From Leptolyngbya boryana PCC 6306 (GTDB lineage: Bacteria; Cyanobacteriota; Cyanobacteriia; Leptolyngbyales; Leptolyngbyaceae), in contig NZ_KB731324.1 of NCBI RefSeq assembly GCF_000353285.1, forward strand, positions 3,800,577 through 3,864,576: a DNA stretch of 64,000 nucleotides. The letters are read 5' to 3'. Position 1 is the first letter of the stretch; each line of letters opens with the position of its first letter. The notes under the pieces are model-generated. The model was not told where the DNA came from. It did no database searches and saw nothing but the letters and a program-made list of their open reading frames with translations. Shown in pieces: positions 1 through 6,702 of the stretch. The position numbers and the translations under genes are program-made.

Positions 1-528
1 AATTTCAACGCCTTTCTCAAGTAGCGCTAACGGATACTCAACAACTGCGTGACTAATATCTGGAAACGCTTGCTGATTGTTTTGTTCTAATGTTTTTGCC
101 TCTTCTGGAGCGATCGTATATTGCTCCTTAAACGTTCTGAAATCGGTTTGCAACGGCGACTTACCATCATTAAAATGAATCGTCACGCGCTTTTCAGTCC
201 CGTATTTCAGCACGGTTAGCAAAGCTGTGCAAGGATTCACATCGCTAGGCAATAAGTTCTCACCCAGTAACGCATTGAGAAACGTACTTTTCCCACGTTT
301 CATATCCCCAAGGACTAACAGGCGAAATACACCTGCTTTCAGAATCTCCCCTGCATTTGTCAAATCTTCGATCTCGCGTTCTAGCCCTAACTGACCAGAC
401 GCGCCTGCACTTTCAGTCTCAACCTGGCGCAAAGTGGTCGAGATCGCGCTGATCTCATCTGCCATCGCAGCTCGATTCTGCGCCACTCGATCGAGATCGT
501 CGAGAAAATTCGTTGTTTCAATTCGCAT
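1..528 (-). CDS. Dynamin-like GTPase, N-terminal part (cut by window edge)
   Basis: The frame stays open from an ATG at 528 down to base 1 (176 codons), so the C-terminal part lies outside the window. After about 65 residues of helical leader, a P-loop GDMKRGKST is followed by the conserved segment around NPCTALLTVLKYG, which carries the G2 threonine. This arrangement is that of bacterial dynamin-like proteins, which hydrolyse GTP to tubulate or fuse membranes. The G3 and G4 motifs are beyond the edge or not recognised. The start codon shares one base with the stop of the preceding small membrane-protein gene (TAATG), implying translational coupling. The PspA/Vipp1 gene, another membrane-remodelling factor, lies just upstream on the same strand. 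The family call is firm at superfamily level; the exact subfamily cannot be told from the fragment. Confidence 0.85.
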   Translation of the reverse strand, partial: MRIETTNFLDDLDRVAQNRAAMADEISAISTTLRQVETESAGASGQLGLEREIEDLTNAGEILKAGVFRLLVLGDMKRGKSTFLNALLGENLLPSDVNPCTALLTVLKYGTEKRVTIHFNDGKSPLQTDFRTFKEQYTIAPEEAKTLEQNNQQAFPDISHAVVEYPLALLEKGVEI

Positions 529-845
529 TAGAACTTTTGCCCTTCGATAAAAACTTTGTAGAGCGCAAACGCGATCGCAACCACAATGAAGATAGTCGCC
601 AAAGCACTTGCAATCCGAATCGCTGCAATCACGCCGATGACGATGCCAACAAAACTGGCAATCTTAATCGCATTGCGTTTCCAGCGCTGAAATCGCGTTT
701 CTGGGGGCTGATGTTTAACGGTTTTATGGAATGGGGGCTGGTTCACTTCTGCTTCAAGTTCGCGCAGTCGCATCGCTAGCTCGCGTTCTTCAAGCTCTTT
801 TTCACGCCGACGCAACTCTTCTTCTCTCGAATTGGCAGAACTCAT
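528..845 (-). CDS. Small coiled-coil membrane protein of unknown function
   Basis: A 105-residue protein. The first 35 residues are almost all charged (runs of E and R such as REEELRRREKELEERE) and should form a coiled coil. The C-terminal half (about residues 60-98) is a long hydrophobic stretch, probably a hairpin of two membrane helices (IASFVGIVIGVIAAI, then a second rich in A, I and V). I do not recognise a named family. It sits between PspA/Vipp1 and the dynamin-like GTPase on the same strand, and its stop overlaps the GTPase start by one base, so the two are probably made together. A role as membrane anchor or adaptor for the GTPase is inference only. Confidence 0.75.
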   Translation of the reverse strand: MSSANSREEELRRREKELEERELAMRLRELEAEVNQPPFHKTVKHQPPETRFQRWKRNAIKIASFVGIVIGVIAAIRIASALATIFIVVAIAFALYKVFIEGQKF

Positions 846-915
846 GATCAGGATCGATTAACGTATGCCTCTTTAGCATTCCCACGATCGCAGATCTCTA
901 AATCGACCTAAATTC

Positions 916-1647
916 TTACATTGACCGCCGAATCTCTGAGCGCAATTTCTCTAACTCCGGATCAACCGGCTGGCTCTGCGGCAATGCCCCCTGATTGATC
1001 TGACCTTTCATTGCGGCGAGTTCAGCATCGATTTCGTCACCTTGACCTAATGCCTCAAACCGCTTCTCCAAGCTATCTCCACTTAATTCTGCCATTGCTT
1101 CCGATCGCGCTTCAAGCTGCAAGACTTTATCTTCCATGCGCTCAAACGCATTCATGGCGCTACCCGTTCCGACTCGATTTAGCATTTCATTTAATTGCTC
1201 AGACGCTTTTGCCGATCGCGCGCGCGCAATGTACATATCTTTCTTCGTCTTCGCTTCTGAAATCTTGCTCTCAAGCTTCATCATGTTCTGCTTCAGCTGA
1301 GTGACGATCGCACCTTGCTGGCTTAGCTGCGCTTCCATCGCACTTGCCGTTTCTACGTAGCTTTTTCGTCGCGCTAATGCTTCTCTTGCCAGATTCTCAT
1401 CGCCTTTTTGCAGCGCTAACTGGGCGCGACGATACCATTCCTCTGAATTCGTTCGGGCTTGAGACGCTTGGCGTTCAGTGCGTTTTTGAGTCGCGATCGC
1501 TTGTGCGACAGCTTGGCGAAGCTGAATCAGGTCATTCTGCATGTCCAAAACGGTCTGCTCCAGAATTTTCTCTGGATCTTCCATTTTGCCAACCAGGTCA
1601 TTTAAATTTGCACGAATCACGCGCCAAATTCGGTCAAACAATCCCAT
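916..1647 (-). CDS. PspA/Vipp1 (IM30) family membrane-maintenance protein
   Basis: A 243-residue protein, almost all helical, beginning MGLFDRIWRVIRANLNDLV, the amphipathic membrane-binding helix of this family. It continues with ISEAKTKKDMYIARA and a FERMEDKVLQLEARSEA segment, both typical of ESCRT-III-like PspA/Vipp1 proteins. A short C-terminal helix (PELEKLRSEIRRS) after a proline linker resembles the extra helix of Vipp1. The total is shorter than the usual Vipp1, about 260 residues, so it could be PspA or a short Vipp1. Known family role: oligomeric rings or rods that protect the plasma and thylakoid membranes. Neighbours on the same strand are the small membrane protein and the dynamin-like GTPase, 71 bases downstream. 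Confidence 0.9.
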   Translation of the reverse strand: MGLFDRIWRVIRANLNDLVGKMEDPEKILEQTVLDMQNDLIQLRQAVAQAIATQKRTERQASQARTNSEEWYRRAQLALQKGDENLAREALARRKSYVETASAMEAQLSQQGAIVTQLKQNMMKLESKISEAKTKKDMYIARARSAKASEQLNEMLNRVGTGSAMNAFERMEDKVLQLEARSEAMAELSGDSLEKRFEALGQGDEIDAELAAMKGQINQGALPQSQPVDPELEKLRSEIRRSM

Positions 1648-1734
1648 AGCAGCATCTCCGCAGAATGATGAAGGGGTAAACCCCTCTTTTCACTTCACTC
1701 AATCCTACCGCACGTTACCGAGCCGTGGCTCTTC

Positions 1735-2862
1735 TTAGGGTTTGACTTCTGCTGCAAGACCAAGATTTTTCAGTTCTTGAGCTTTACGTTGTGCTTCAGC
1801 CTGGTCGCCGAATGCTGCAAGCTGAATCTTGCCATCAGGACGGACAAACGCATCCGGGACAACTTGACGAGCTGCGGCTAAAGATTGATCACCTGTGAAT
1901 GGAGCCTCAACTTTATATTGATAGGCGTTATTTTCAGGAGCAGTCGTTGCGGGCGATTTGCTGACGCTGACGGATGGCAATAGCACTGAGGAGCCTGCTG
2001 AGACTGCAGATTGAGCAGCAGCAGTGGGTGATGGTGATGTGCTTGGCGTTGGGGCAACTAAGGCAGCTGGTGCGCCGGGAGTTGGAGTCGGAGTCGGAGA
2101 AGCAGCGACTGTGGGAATTGGTGTCGGTTTAGTTCGCAAGGTAGACAGACTGTCGAGTCCTAATTCCGAGAATTCATCGCGATCGAGTCTGGGTGAATTC
2201 TCGGTTAATCCGGTTGGAGACTCGCTCGAATTCGATTCACTGGTCGTTTCAGCAACTTCCTGAGTGCTCAGATTTTGCCAGAGTCCACTGACGATCGCAG
2301 GATTCATAATCACGTAACCTAACATCGCGCTTGATACTAACAGCGTCAGCATTGAGCCAATGCCGAAAGGCGTTGATAAGCTCTGTAGAAAGCCTCGTTC
2401 AACTTCGACTTTCGCTTCTTCTCGCTTCAAGCTTTTGAGCAAATGCTCAGAGGACTCTAAGTAGTCGTCGGGCGGAGTTGACGCTTCTGCGGCTATGTCA
2501 TAGAGCGATTCGCCTGCGGTTTCTGCGGCATAGGGAATCATTGCACTGTCGGCACTCTCGCTTGCATCCCCTTCTTCAGTTGCAAGCTCATGCATCGCTG
2601 CAACTCCTAAATCAAATGAGATTGCTTTCGGTGGCTCGGTCAGCGTTGGTGTTTCTGCTGGGGGAGTACTGCCGAATGACATTAAATCCAGTGGTTTTTT
2701 CGCGGGCTGCTTTGGACGGAGCACGATCGGGGAAACGCTTAAACCAGCCCGTTGTCGTCGATAGCGGGTCAATTCATCTTCGAGACGTAGATCCAAACAG
2801 CCTAAAGCCTCTTGTAACTTCGCACTGGGGGCACTCTTTGAGGTTGCTCGATCAGGACGCAT
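1735..2862 (-). CDS. Single-pass membrane protein with C-terminal SPOR-like domain
   Basis: The start was taken at the ATG at 2862 (protein begins MRPDRATSKSAPS); a GGAG lies 10 bases upstream, and the open frame further upstream has no conserved look. The 375-residue product has a cytoplasmic N-terminal half and one membrane helix near residues 170-190 (MLTLLVSSAMLGYVIM). A Pro/Thr/Ser-rich linker follows (PTPTPTPGAP type), and the last 65 residues resemble a SPOR peptidoglycan-binding repeat: VEAPFTGDQSLAAARQVV, then a predicted strand GKIQLAAFG and the helix DQAEAQRKAQELKNLG. SPOR domains bind denuded glycan at division sites. It is divergently transcribed from the DciA-like gene. The topology is clear; the SPOR assignment is by pattern. 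Confidence 0.75.
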   Translation of the reverse strand: MRPDRATSKSAPSAKLQEALGCLDLRLEDELTRYRRQRAGLSVSPIVLRPKQPAKKPLDLMSFGSTPPAETPTLTEPPKAISFDLGVAAMHELATEEGDASESADSAMIPYAAETAGESLYDIAAEASTPPDDYLESSEHLLKSLKREEAKVEVERGFLQSLSTPFGIGSMLTLLVSSAMLGYVIMNPAIVSGLWQNLSTQEVAETTSESNSSESPTGLTENSPRLDRDEFSELGLDSLSTLRTKPTPIPTVAASPTPTPTPGAPAALVAPTPSTSPSPTAAAQSAVSAGSSVLLPSVSVSKSPATTAPENNAYQYKVEAPFTGDQSLAAARQVVPDAFVRPDGKIQLAAFGDQAEAQRKAQELKNLGLAAEVKP

Positions 2863-3011
2863 AAGGGATAGACTCCTCGATTGAAAGCCGTGAAATATCG
2901 TGAACACCAGGAACTGAAAATCTGAGATTTCAGTGTAGTTCAGAGTTTTCAATTCGACGCAAAAATCTTGCTTTGCAAGTCACAATAGATCTAAAGCCTG
3001 CGGTCAGTAGT

Positions 3012-3554
3012 ATGTCGTTTCAAGAACTTCAATCGATTTTGGGTGCGATCGAGCCACACTATCATTCGCCAGAACGCCAGCAGCTTCGGCGAATTCTCGA
3101 ACACTGGACAGATTTGATTGGTGCAGATCTCGCAGCCCAAGCTCAACCCATTGCGATTCAGCGCAACATCCTAGAAGTCGCGACTTCCAGCCCCGTCTGG
3201 ACACAAACTCTAGTTTTCAAACGACCTAGCATCTTGAAGCAAATTCGCGATCGCTTCGCCATTGATTTGAGCGATATTCGTTTCTCGACGGTGCAATGGA
3301 GAACTCCCCAAAGTCAACCTGTCATCGAAGGCGACCTCTGGCAAAATCATCCCAGTCAACTGCCCGCAGCGTCTCAAGTCACAACTCAGTTGCCGCTATT
3401 TAATGACAGCCGTACCGCATTTGAACGTTGGTCGGCTTTGATTCAGCGTCGATCGCAACACTTACCTCTTTGCCCGAACTGCAAGAGTCCAACTCCGCCC
3501 GGTGAACTTGAGCGTTGGACGGTCTGTAGCCTCTGCGCCGCGAGGAATGCCTAG
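3012..3554 (+). CDS. DciA-like replicative helicase loader (DUF721) with C-terminal zinc ribbon
   Basis: A 180-residue protein from the ATG at 3012 (MSFQELQSILG); a TTG 39 bases upstream would add 13 residues but fits the family poorly. Residues 1-100 match the DUF721/DciA pattern: a helix, W-x-x-L-x-G, then NILEVATSSPVWTQTL and a strand-helix end around residue 95. The C-terminus has two CxxC pairs (CPNC and CSLC, 19 residues between pairs), a probable zinc ribbon often present in cyanobacterial versions. DciA loads or supports DnaB in bacteria that lack DnaC/DnaI. Inferred job: DnaB loading at replication start. It is transcribed away from the SPOR gene. Confidence 0.8.
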   Translation: MSFQELQSILGAIEPHYHSPERQQLRRILEHWTDLIGADLAAQAQPIAIQRNILEVATSSPVWTQTLVFKRPSILKQIRDRFAIDLSDIRFSTVQWRTPQSQPVIEGDLWQNHPSQLPAASQVTTQLPLFNDSRTAFERWSALIQRRSQHLPLCPNCKSPTPPGELERWTVCSLCAARNA

Positions 3555-4151
3555 CCTCATACTTTTTTTATTTTGTATACCGTCCAAATACTGAAGTGAA
3601 ATTCCTCCTCTTTTTAGAAGTTTAAATTGACCTCGAGGGTGACACTTAGATCATCTGTTTTTTGAGAAATTAAAATAGATTTGAATCAAAAAATTGTCTT
3701 TAGATTCTCATAATTCTTGAGACATCTAAATCTGTATAAAAGGGTTTTTTCTGCATTCTCTATGATCCCCAAAGCGTTTTTCGTGAAACAAAATGGGTTT
3801 CTTTGAGATTTAAGAATTTTTTTCTGATAACTGCCGAGCGATCCCCAAAATATAAAGACAATATGAAAGGCGTTTCTCAAAACTAATCTCTGAAACTAAG
3901 TTGTATCAACGATTTTAGGGATTTTTCTAGATTAACTGCAATCTGAATTTAATTCACAATAAGAACCAGAAAGTGCGTCTTCTTAGCGATCGCATACTCG
4001 ATCGCGGCTAGTCTCACCAAATTAAATTAATTGAGATTAGTTAACTTATTTCACTTAATGTTGCTTACTCGTTTCCATCAAGAATAAAACTGAAGATTTT
4101 GTTAAGAAATCTAAGGCGTTCTTTCACAATAGTAATCACTCGTCCGAAACA
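3555..4151. other. AT-rich intergenic stretch with one strong hairpin
   Basis: About 600 bases without a convincing gene. It is markedly richer in A and T than its surroundings, with many T and A runs. A hairpin lies at 3699-3730: TTTAGATTCTCA pairs with TGAGA-C-ATCTAAA (12 pairs, one bulged C, 7-base loop). A HIP1 octamer is at 3986-3995. The only open frames are short and of low complexity. It may hold the promoter of the gene at 4152 and a small RNA, but neither is proven. Confidence 0.45.
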
Positions 4152-4430
4152 ATGAAAAGTAACGATGCCTTCACCTCAACTTGTCGCCACTGCCGATTTT
4201 ACTCACCCGAAGGACGGCGTGGCGGGCACTGTGACCAGCTTAATGTTGCAGTGCGAAGCGGATGGAAAGCCTGTCCGCTGGCGACTCCAATCTTTGAACC
4301 CGAATGGGAATTTTCAGGGATTCCTCTATGGCATCGCGAGTCCTCATTTGCCCTTTCTACCCATCCTGAAGGCATCACATTCACTCATACGGTAGAACCG
4401 ACGACTTCTGAGGCTGAAGTGAAGATTTAG
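4152..4430 (+). CDS. Small Cys-rich conserved cyanobacterial protein
   Basis: A 92-residue protein. The first half carries four cysteines (C11, C14, C27, C41) in the pattern CxxCRFYSPEGRRGGxC followed by WKACPLA. With His13 and His26 close by, this looks like a small metal-binding knuckle (zinc or an iron-sulfur cluster). The second half (FEPEWEFSGIPLWHRE) shows no known motif. I recognise the pattern as one seen in cyanobacteria, but not a function or symbol. A strong rho-independent terminator follows 17 bases after the stop, so it is the last or only gene of its unit. Another overlapping frame at 4165-4395 is a shadow. Confidence 0.75.
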   Translation: MKSNDAFTSTCRHCRFYSPEGRRGGHCDQLNVAVRSGWKACPLATPIFEPEWEFSGIPLWHRESSFALSTHPEGITFTHTVEPTTSEAEVKI

Positions 4431-4447
4431 AAAGCCCTATCACAACG

Positions 4448-4479
4448 AATCGCATCCTGGACGGAGGGTGCGATTTTTT
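4448..4479 (+). terminator. Rho-independent terminator of the Cys-rich gene
   Basis: The stem AATCGCATCC (4448-4457) pairs with GGGTGCGATT (4466-4475), with one G-T pair and an 8-base loop. It is followed at once by a T run. It lies 17 bases after the stop of the upstream gene. Confidence 0.85.
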
Positions 4480-4484
4480 CACGT

Positions 4485-4519
4485 AAAAACCGCCGAAATG
4501 GTTGTCATCTCGGCGGTTT
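4485..4519 (-). terminator. Rho-independent terminator for the minus-strand gene at 4655
   Basis: A perfect 10-bp stem, AAACCGCCGA (4487-4496) with TCGGCGGTTT (4510-4519). Read on the minus strand, the stem runs into TTTTT (bases 4485-4489), so it ends transcription coming from the 4655-5068 gene. It sits back to back with the plus-strand terminator. Confidence 0.75.
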
Positions 4520-4654
4520 GCTTAAACTAGAGTCGTCCTAAACCGTTCTAGCCAGTCCTAAATCGGTTGCGAAATTGGGGAATAGGGAGCAATTTCTCCA
4601 TACCCTCAAGTTGCAGGATTTTACAAATCAAACAGGAGCGCTATAGAGCGTCAT

Positions 4655-5068
4655 TCAGGGATTTTGAGCCGGAGCTGCTTGTGCGGTTTGTGCCGGTGGC
4701 TCAACATCACCCAGAACCACCATCCGTGAATCCGGCGGCATCACATTGGCTTGCTCTTGGGCAACTTTAGAAGCTTGATGAGGATCAAAATTACGATTAA
4801 AGGCAGCTTTTAGGCGACTGACTCGCGTATCTGCTGTTTTTACTTCGGTCTGTATTTCTTTCAGTTTTGCCTGTTGGGTGACCCCATAAGGAATAAGCTG
4901 CGTTAGAGCTGCGATCGCAGCAGTAGAAATTAAAGCATTAACACTAAGTTTAATCAGAGCTTCGGCAGCGAGCACCCGAGAACGTACTTGACGGCGGAGC
5001 GGTTGCTGAGCGCGTGAGCGGCGAGGTTTTCGGGATTCAGGCGGCTGTGGTAGAGGAAGTGCGTTCAT
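4655..5068 (-). CDS. Membrane-anchored coiled-coil protein, conserved in cyanobacteria, function unknown
   Basis: A 137-residue protein beginning MNALPLPQPPESRKPRRSRA, a basic proline-rich head. One hydrophobic helix follows at about residues 38-60 (LIKLSVNALISTAAIAALTQ), then a short coiled coil (QQAKLKEIQTEVKTADTRVS) and a Pro/Ala-rich tail. The single membrane pass followed by a short coiled coil recalls small division proteins such as FtsL/FtsB, but no sequence signature proves that. The gene is followed by a minus-strand terminator at 4485-4519. Its upstream region (5069-5517) is long and rich in inverted repeats and separates it from psaM on the same strand. Confidence 0.7.
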   Translation of the reverse strand: MNALPLPQPPESRKPRRSRAQQPLRRQVRSRVLAAEALIKLSVNALISTAAIAALTQLIPYGVTQQAKLKEIQTEVKTADTRVSRLKAAFNRNFDPHQASKVAQEQANVMPPDSRMVVLGDVEPPAQTAQAAPAQNP

Positions 5069-5517
5069 GGATTCATATGACGGGACAGCATCGGAAACGA
5101 CTCAAGCACGGATCAGAGTTCACTCAAAACGGTGTGACGTGTGAGCAATGTTGAAGCCTGATAGATGTTCTTCGCGTCATGAATTACGAAGAAGATCGAA
5201 CCCTCAGTAGGTCAAAGAATTGATTTACTGGCGGTAGAGCTAACCCAAGATTACAAATCTGGAACCCAAAATCAAGGCGTACGAGTGAACTAAGCGTGGG
5301 TAACAACCCGGAAAATGGGGCAAAACTGCCAACCATTTTCGTGCACTTTATTGAGCAGTTTTCTAATCCAACCTGTCTGGGAGAATCCCTTTCAGGCTGG
5401 AAACTTGCCTAAATAGTCTACTCGCTGAATTAAGAAATGAAGCACTGAATTTACAGCTTTCTTTTCTCATATTTGCGAATTGGCATCGGGGCAAGTTTCC
5501 AGCGATGGGGTTAGACC
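5069..5517. other. Intergenic region with several long inverted repeats
   Basis: 449 bases between psaM and the 4655 gene, with no convincing protein gene. It contains: TTCTTCG/CGAAGAA (5168-5174, 5187-5193); GAAAATGG/CCATTTTC (5311-5318, 5333-5340) enclosing GGCA/TGCC; AAAACTGC/GCAGTTTT (5322-5329, 5355-5362), which excludes the previous pairing; and a perfect 14-bp pair GCTGGAAACTTGCC / GGCAAGTTTCCAGC (5396-5409, 5490-5503). Such overlapping pairings suggest a structured RNA, as a psaM trailer, a leader of the next gene, or a separate small RNA. Confidence 0.5.
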
Positions 5518-5613
5518 TTACTTATAAAGCTCGGTTGATAACCGGAACGCCAAAACTCCCGGAATGAGAGCAATGACGAGTGCGACCAGAACTTGAGTAT
5601 CGGATAAAGGCAT
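5518..5613 (-). CDS. psaM: Photosystem I reaction centre subunit PsaM (PsaXII)
   Basis: A 31-codon gene, too short for most gene callers. The product starts [16 protein letters not shown] and ends [10 protein letters not shown], which matches the conserved PsaM sequence almost throughout. PsaM is a single membrane-helix subunit at the edge of photosystem I; it helps trimer contacts and binds carotenoid and chlorophyll in the thylakoid membrane. The ATG at 5613 is preceded by AAGGAG at 8 bases, a strong ribosome site. No other photosynthesis gene lies nearby; the gene stands alone, as is usual for psaM. Downstream is the inverted-repeat region described separately. Confidence 0.95.
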   Translation of the reverse strand: MPLSDTQVLVALVIALIPGVLAFRLSTELYK

Positions 5614-5800
5614 GTTTGAAACTCCTTATCTCAGGGTTATAGTTCCTCAATGTGAACGAAAACGCACATTTCGGAAAGTGTTTGTAACAAGATGCAACAG
5701 AGAAAGCGCGTAGATTTGTACTCTTTGCGGCAATTTCGGAATCGTTAATCTCGCAGCTAGGGGATGAATTCGGCGGTTGTCCTGTGGAATTGCGGAAACT

Positions 5801-6604
5801 CTAGCGCGATCGCGCCTGGAATGCATTCAAGACATTCAAAACTTCTGCCTTGGTCATGCCTGGCTTCAGTTCGGGCATGTACAGCATTCGGATCAGGGCT
5901 TTATCGATTTCTGAGAAGCGAGTGATATCTGTCCAAGGCTGATAGAACATGCTGTTGGCATAGCGGTAAGAATCGCGCATTAACCCAAGCGATTGAGTTA
6001 ATTCTTCTCGGATGAGATGAGATCGCTCTTGCTGGGTGACACCTGTCGTGGTGATCAAGATATTGGCGGAATTGATGATGCCGCGGTGATTCCAACGGGT
6101 GACGAAGAAGCCGAAATTGACTGGAACATAGGCAGGCTCAAGCTGCCTGAACTGCGTTTCTGGCGCAAAATGCATCCTGATGTTGGGACTGCGATCAACG
6201 AGTTGCAGCCGAATTGCGCCATTTGCTAGGGTATTTAGCTCGCTGATTACGGTTTCTAGAGTTCTAAGATCGGCTTGAGTCGGTTTACCTAGTACTTGAA
6301 TGCGGATATTGCCGCTCCATTTGCGAATTTTGGGAATCGATTCTTGGTTGTATTCTGACCCGATGGCGACTTCCATAAAGTAATCAATCTGCTCTCGATT
6401 GAATCCAGAAGTGGGACGAATCGTTTTTGCTTGAGAAATCTGCATCGGATTCGCAGTATTTGATGAGATCGAACCTCCGCCCATTGTAGAGTCGTCTTTT
6501 TGGAAAGAAGAGAGCGATCGCCCAATGCCTACTGCCAAAATGCCCAATGTCAAAGCGCCAGTCAAGATCAAGCTGTGACTGACCAGTTGCACCTTCGATT
6601 TCAT
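5801..6604 (-). CDS. Exported DUF2927-family protein
   Basis: A 267-residue protein from the ATG at 6604, with AGGAG 7 bases upstream; a TTG just before it is ignored. Residues 10-30 are a signal anchor (LILTGALTLGILAVGIG), then a low-complexity linker. The rest matches the DUF2927 pattern: NREQIDYFMEVAIGSEY, the segment SHLIREELTQSLGLMRDS and the ending LYMPELKPGMT. The HLIREE motif recalls zinc-metalloprotease helices, but catalytic function is not established for the family. It lies 98 bases downstream of the sensor kinase on the same strand and could share its transcript. Confidence 0.75.
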   Translation of the reverse strand: MKSKVQLVSHSLILTGALTLGILAVGIGRSLSSFQKDDSTMGGGSISSNTANPMQISQAKTIRPTSGFNREQIDYFMEVAIGSEYNQESIPKIRKWSGNIRIQVLGKPTQADLRTLETVISELNTLANGAIRLQLVDRSPNIRMHFAPETQFRQLEPAYVPVNFGFFVTRWNHRGIINSANILITTTGVTQQERSHLIREELTQSLGLMRDSYRYANSMFYQPWTDITRFSEIDKALIRMLYMPELKPGMTKAEVLNVLNAFQARSR

Positions 6605-6702
6605 CAAATTCTCCTTGCTTCGGCAGACTCTTATGTGCTTCTATGTGCTCCTTAGAGTTCCCTGCCTCTTTATCGATCTCATCTGTTCTAAGCTTCTAAG
6701 GA

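Noticed and set aside
3686-3880. A 64-codon minus-strand open frame in the AT-rich gap
   Set aside because: Low-complexity, phenylalanine- and lysine-rich sequence expected by chance in AT-rich DNA; no ribosome site and no recognisable motif.
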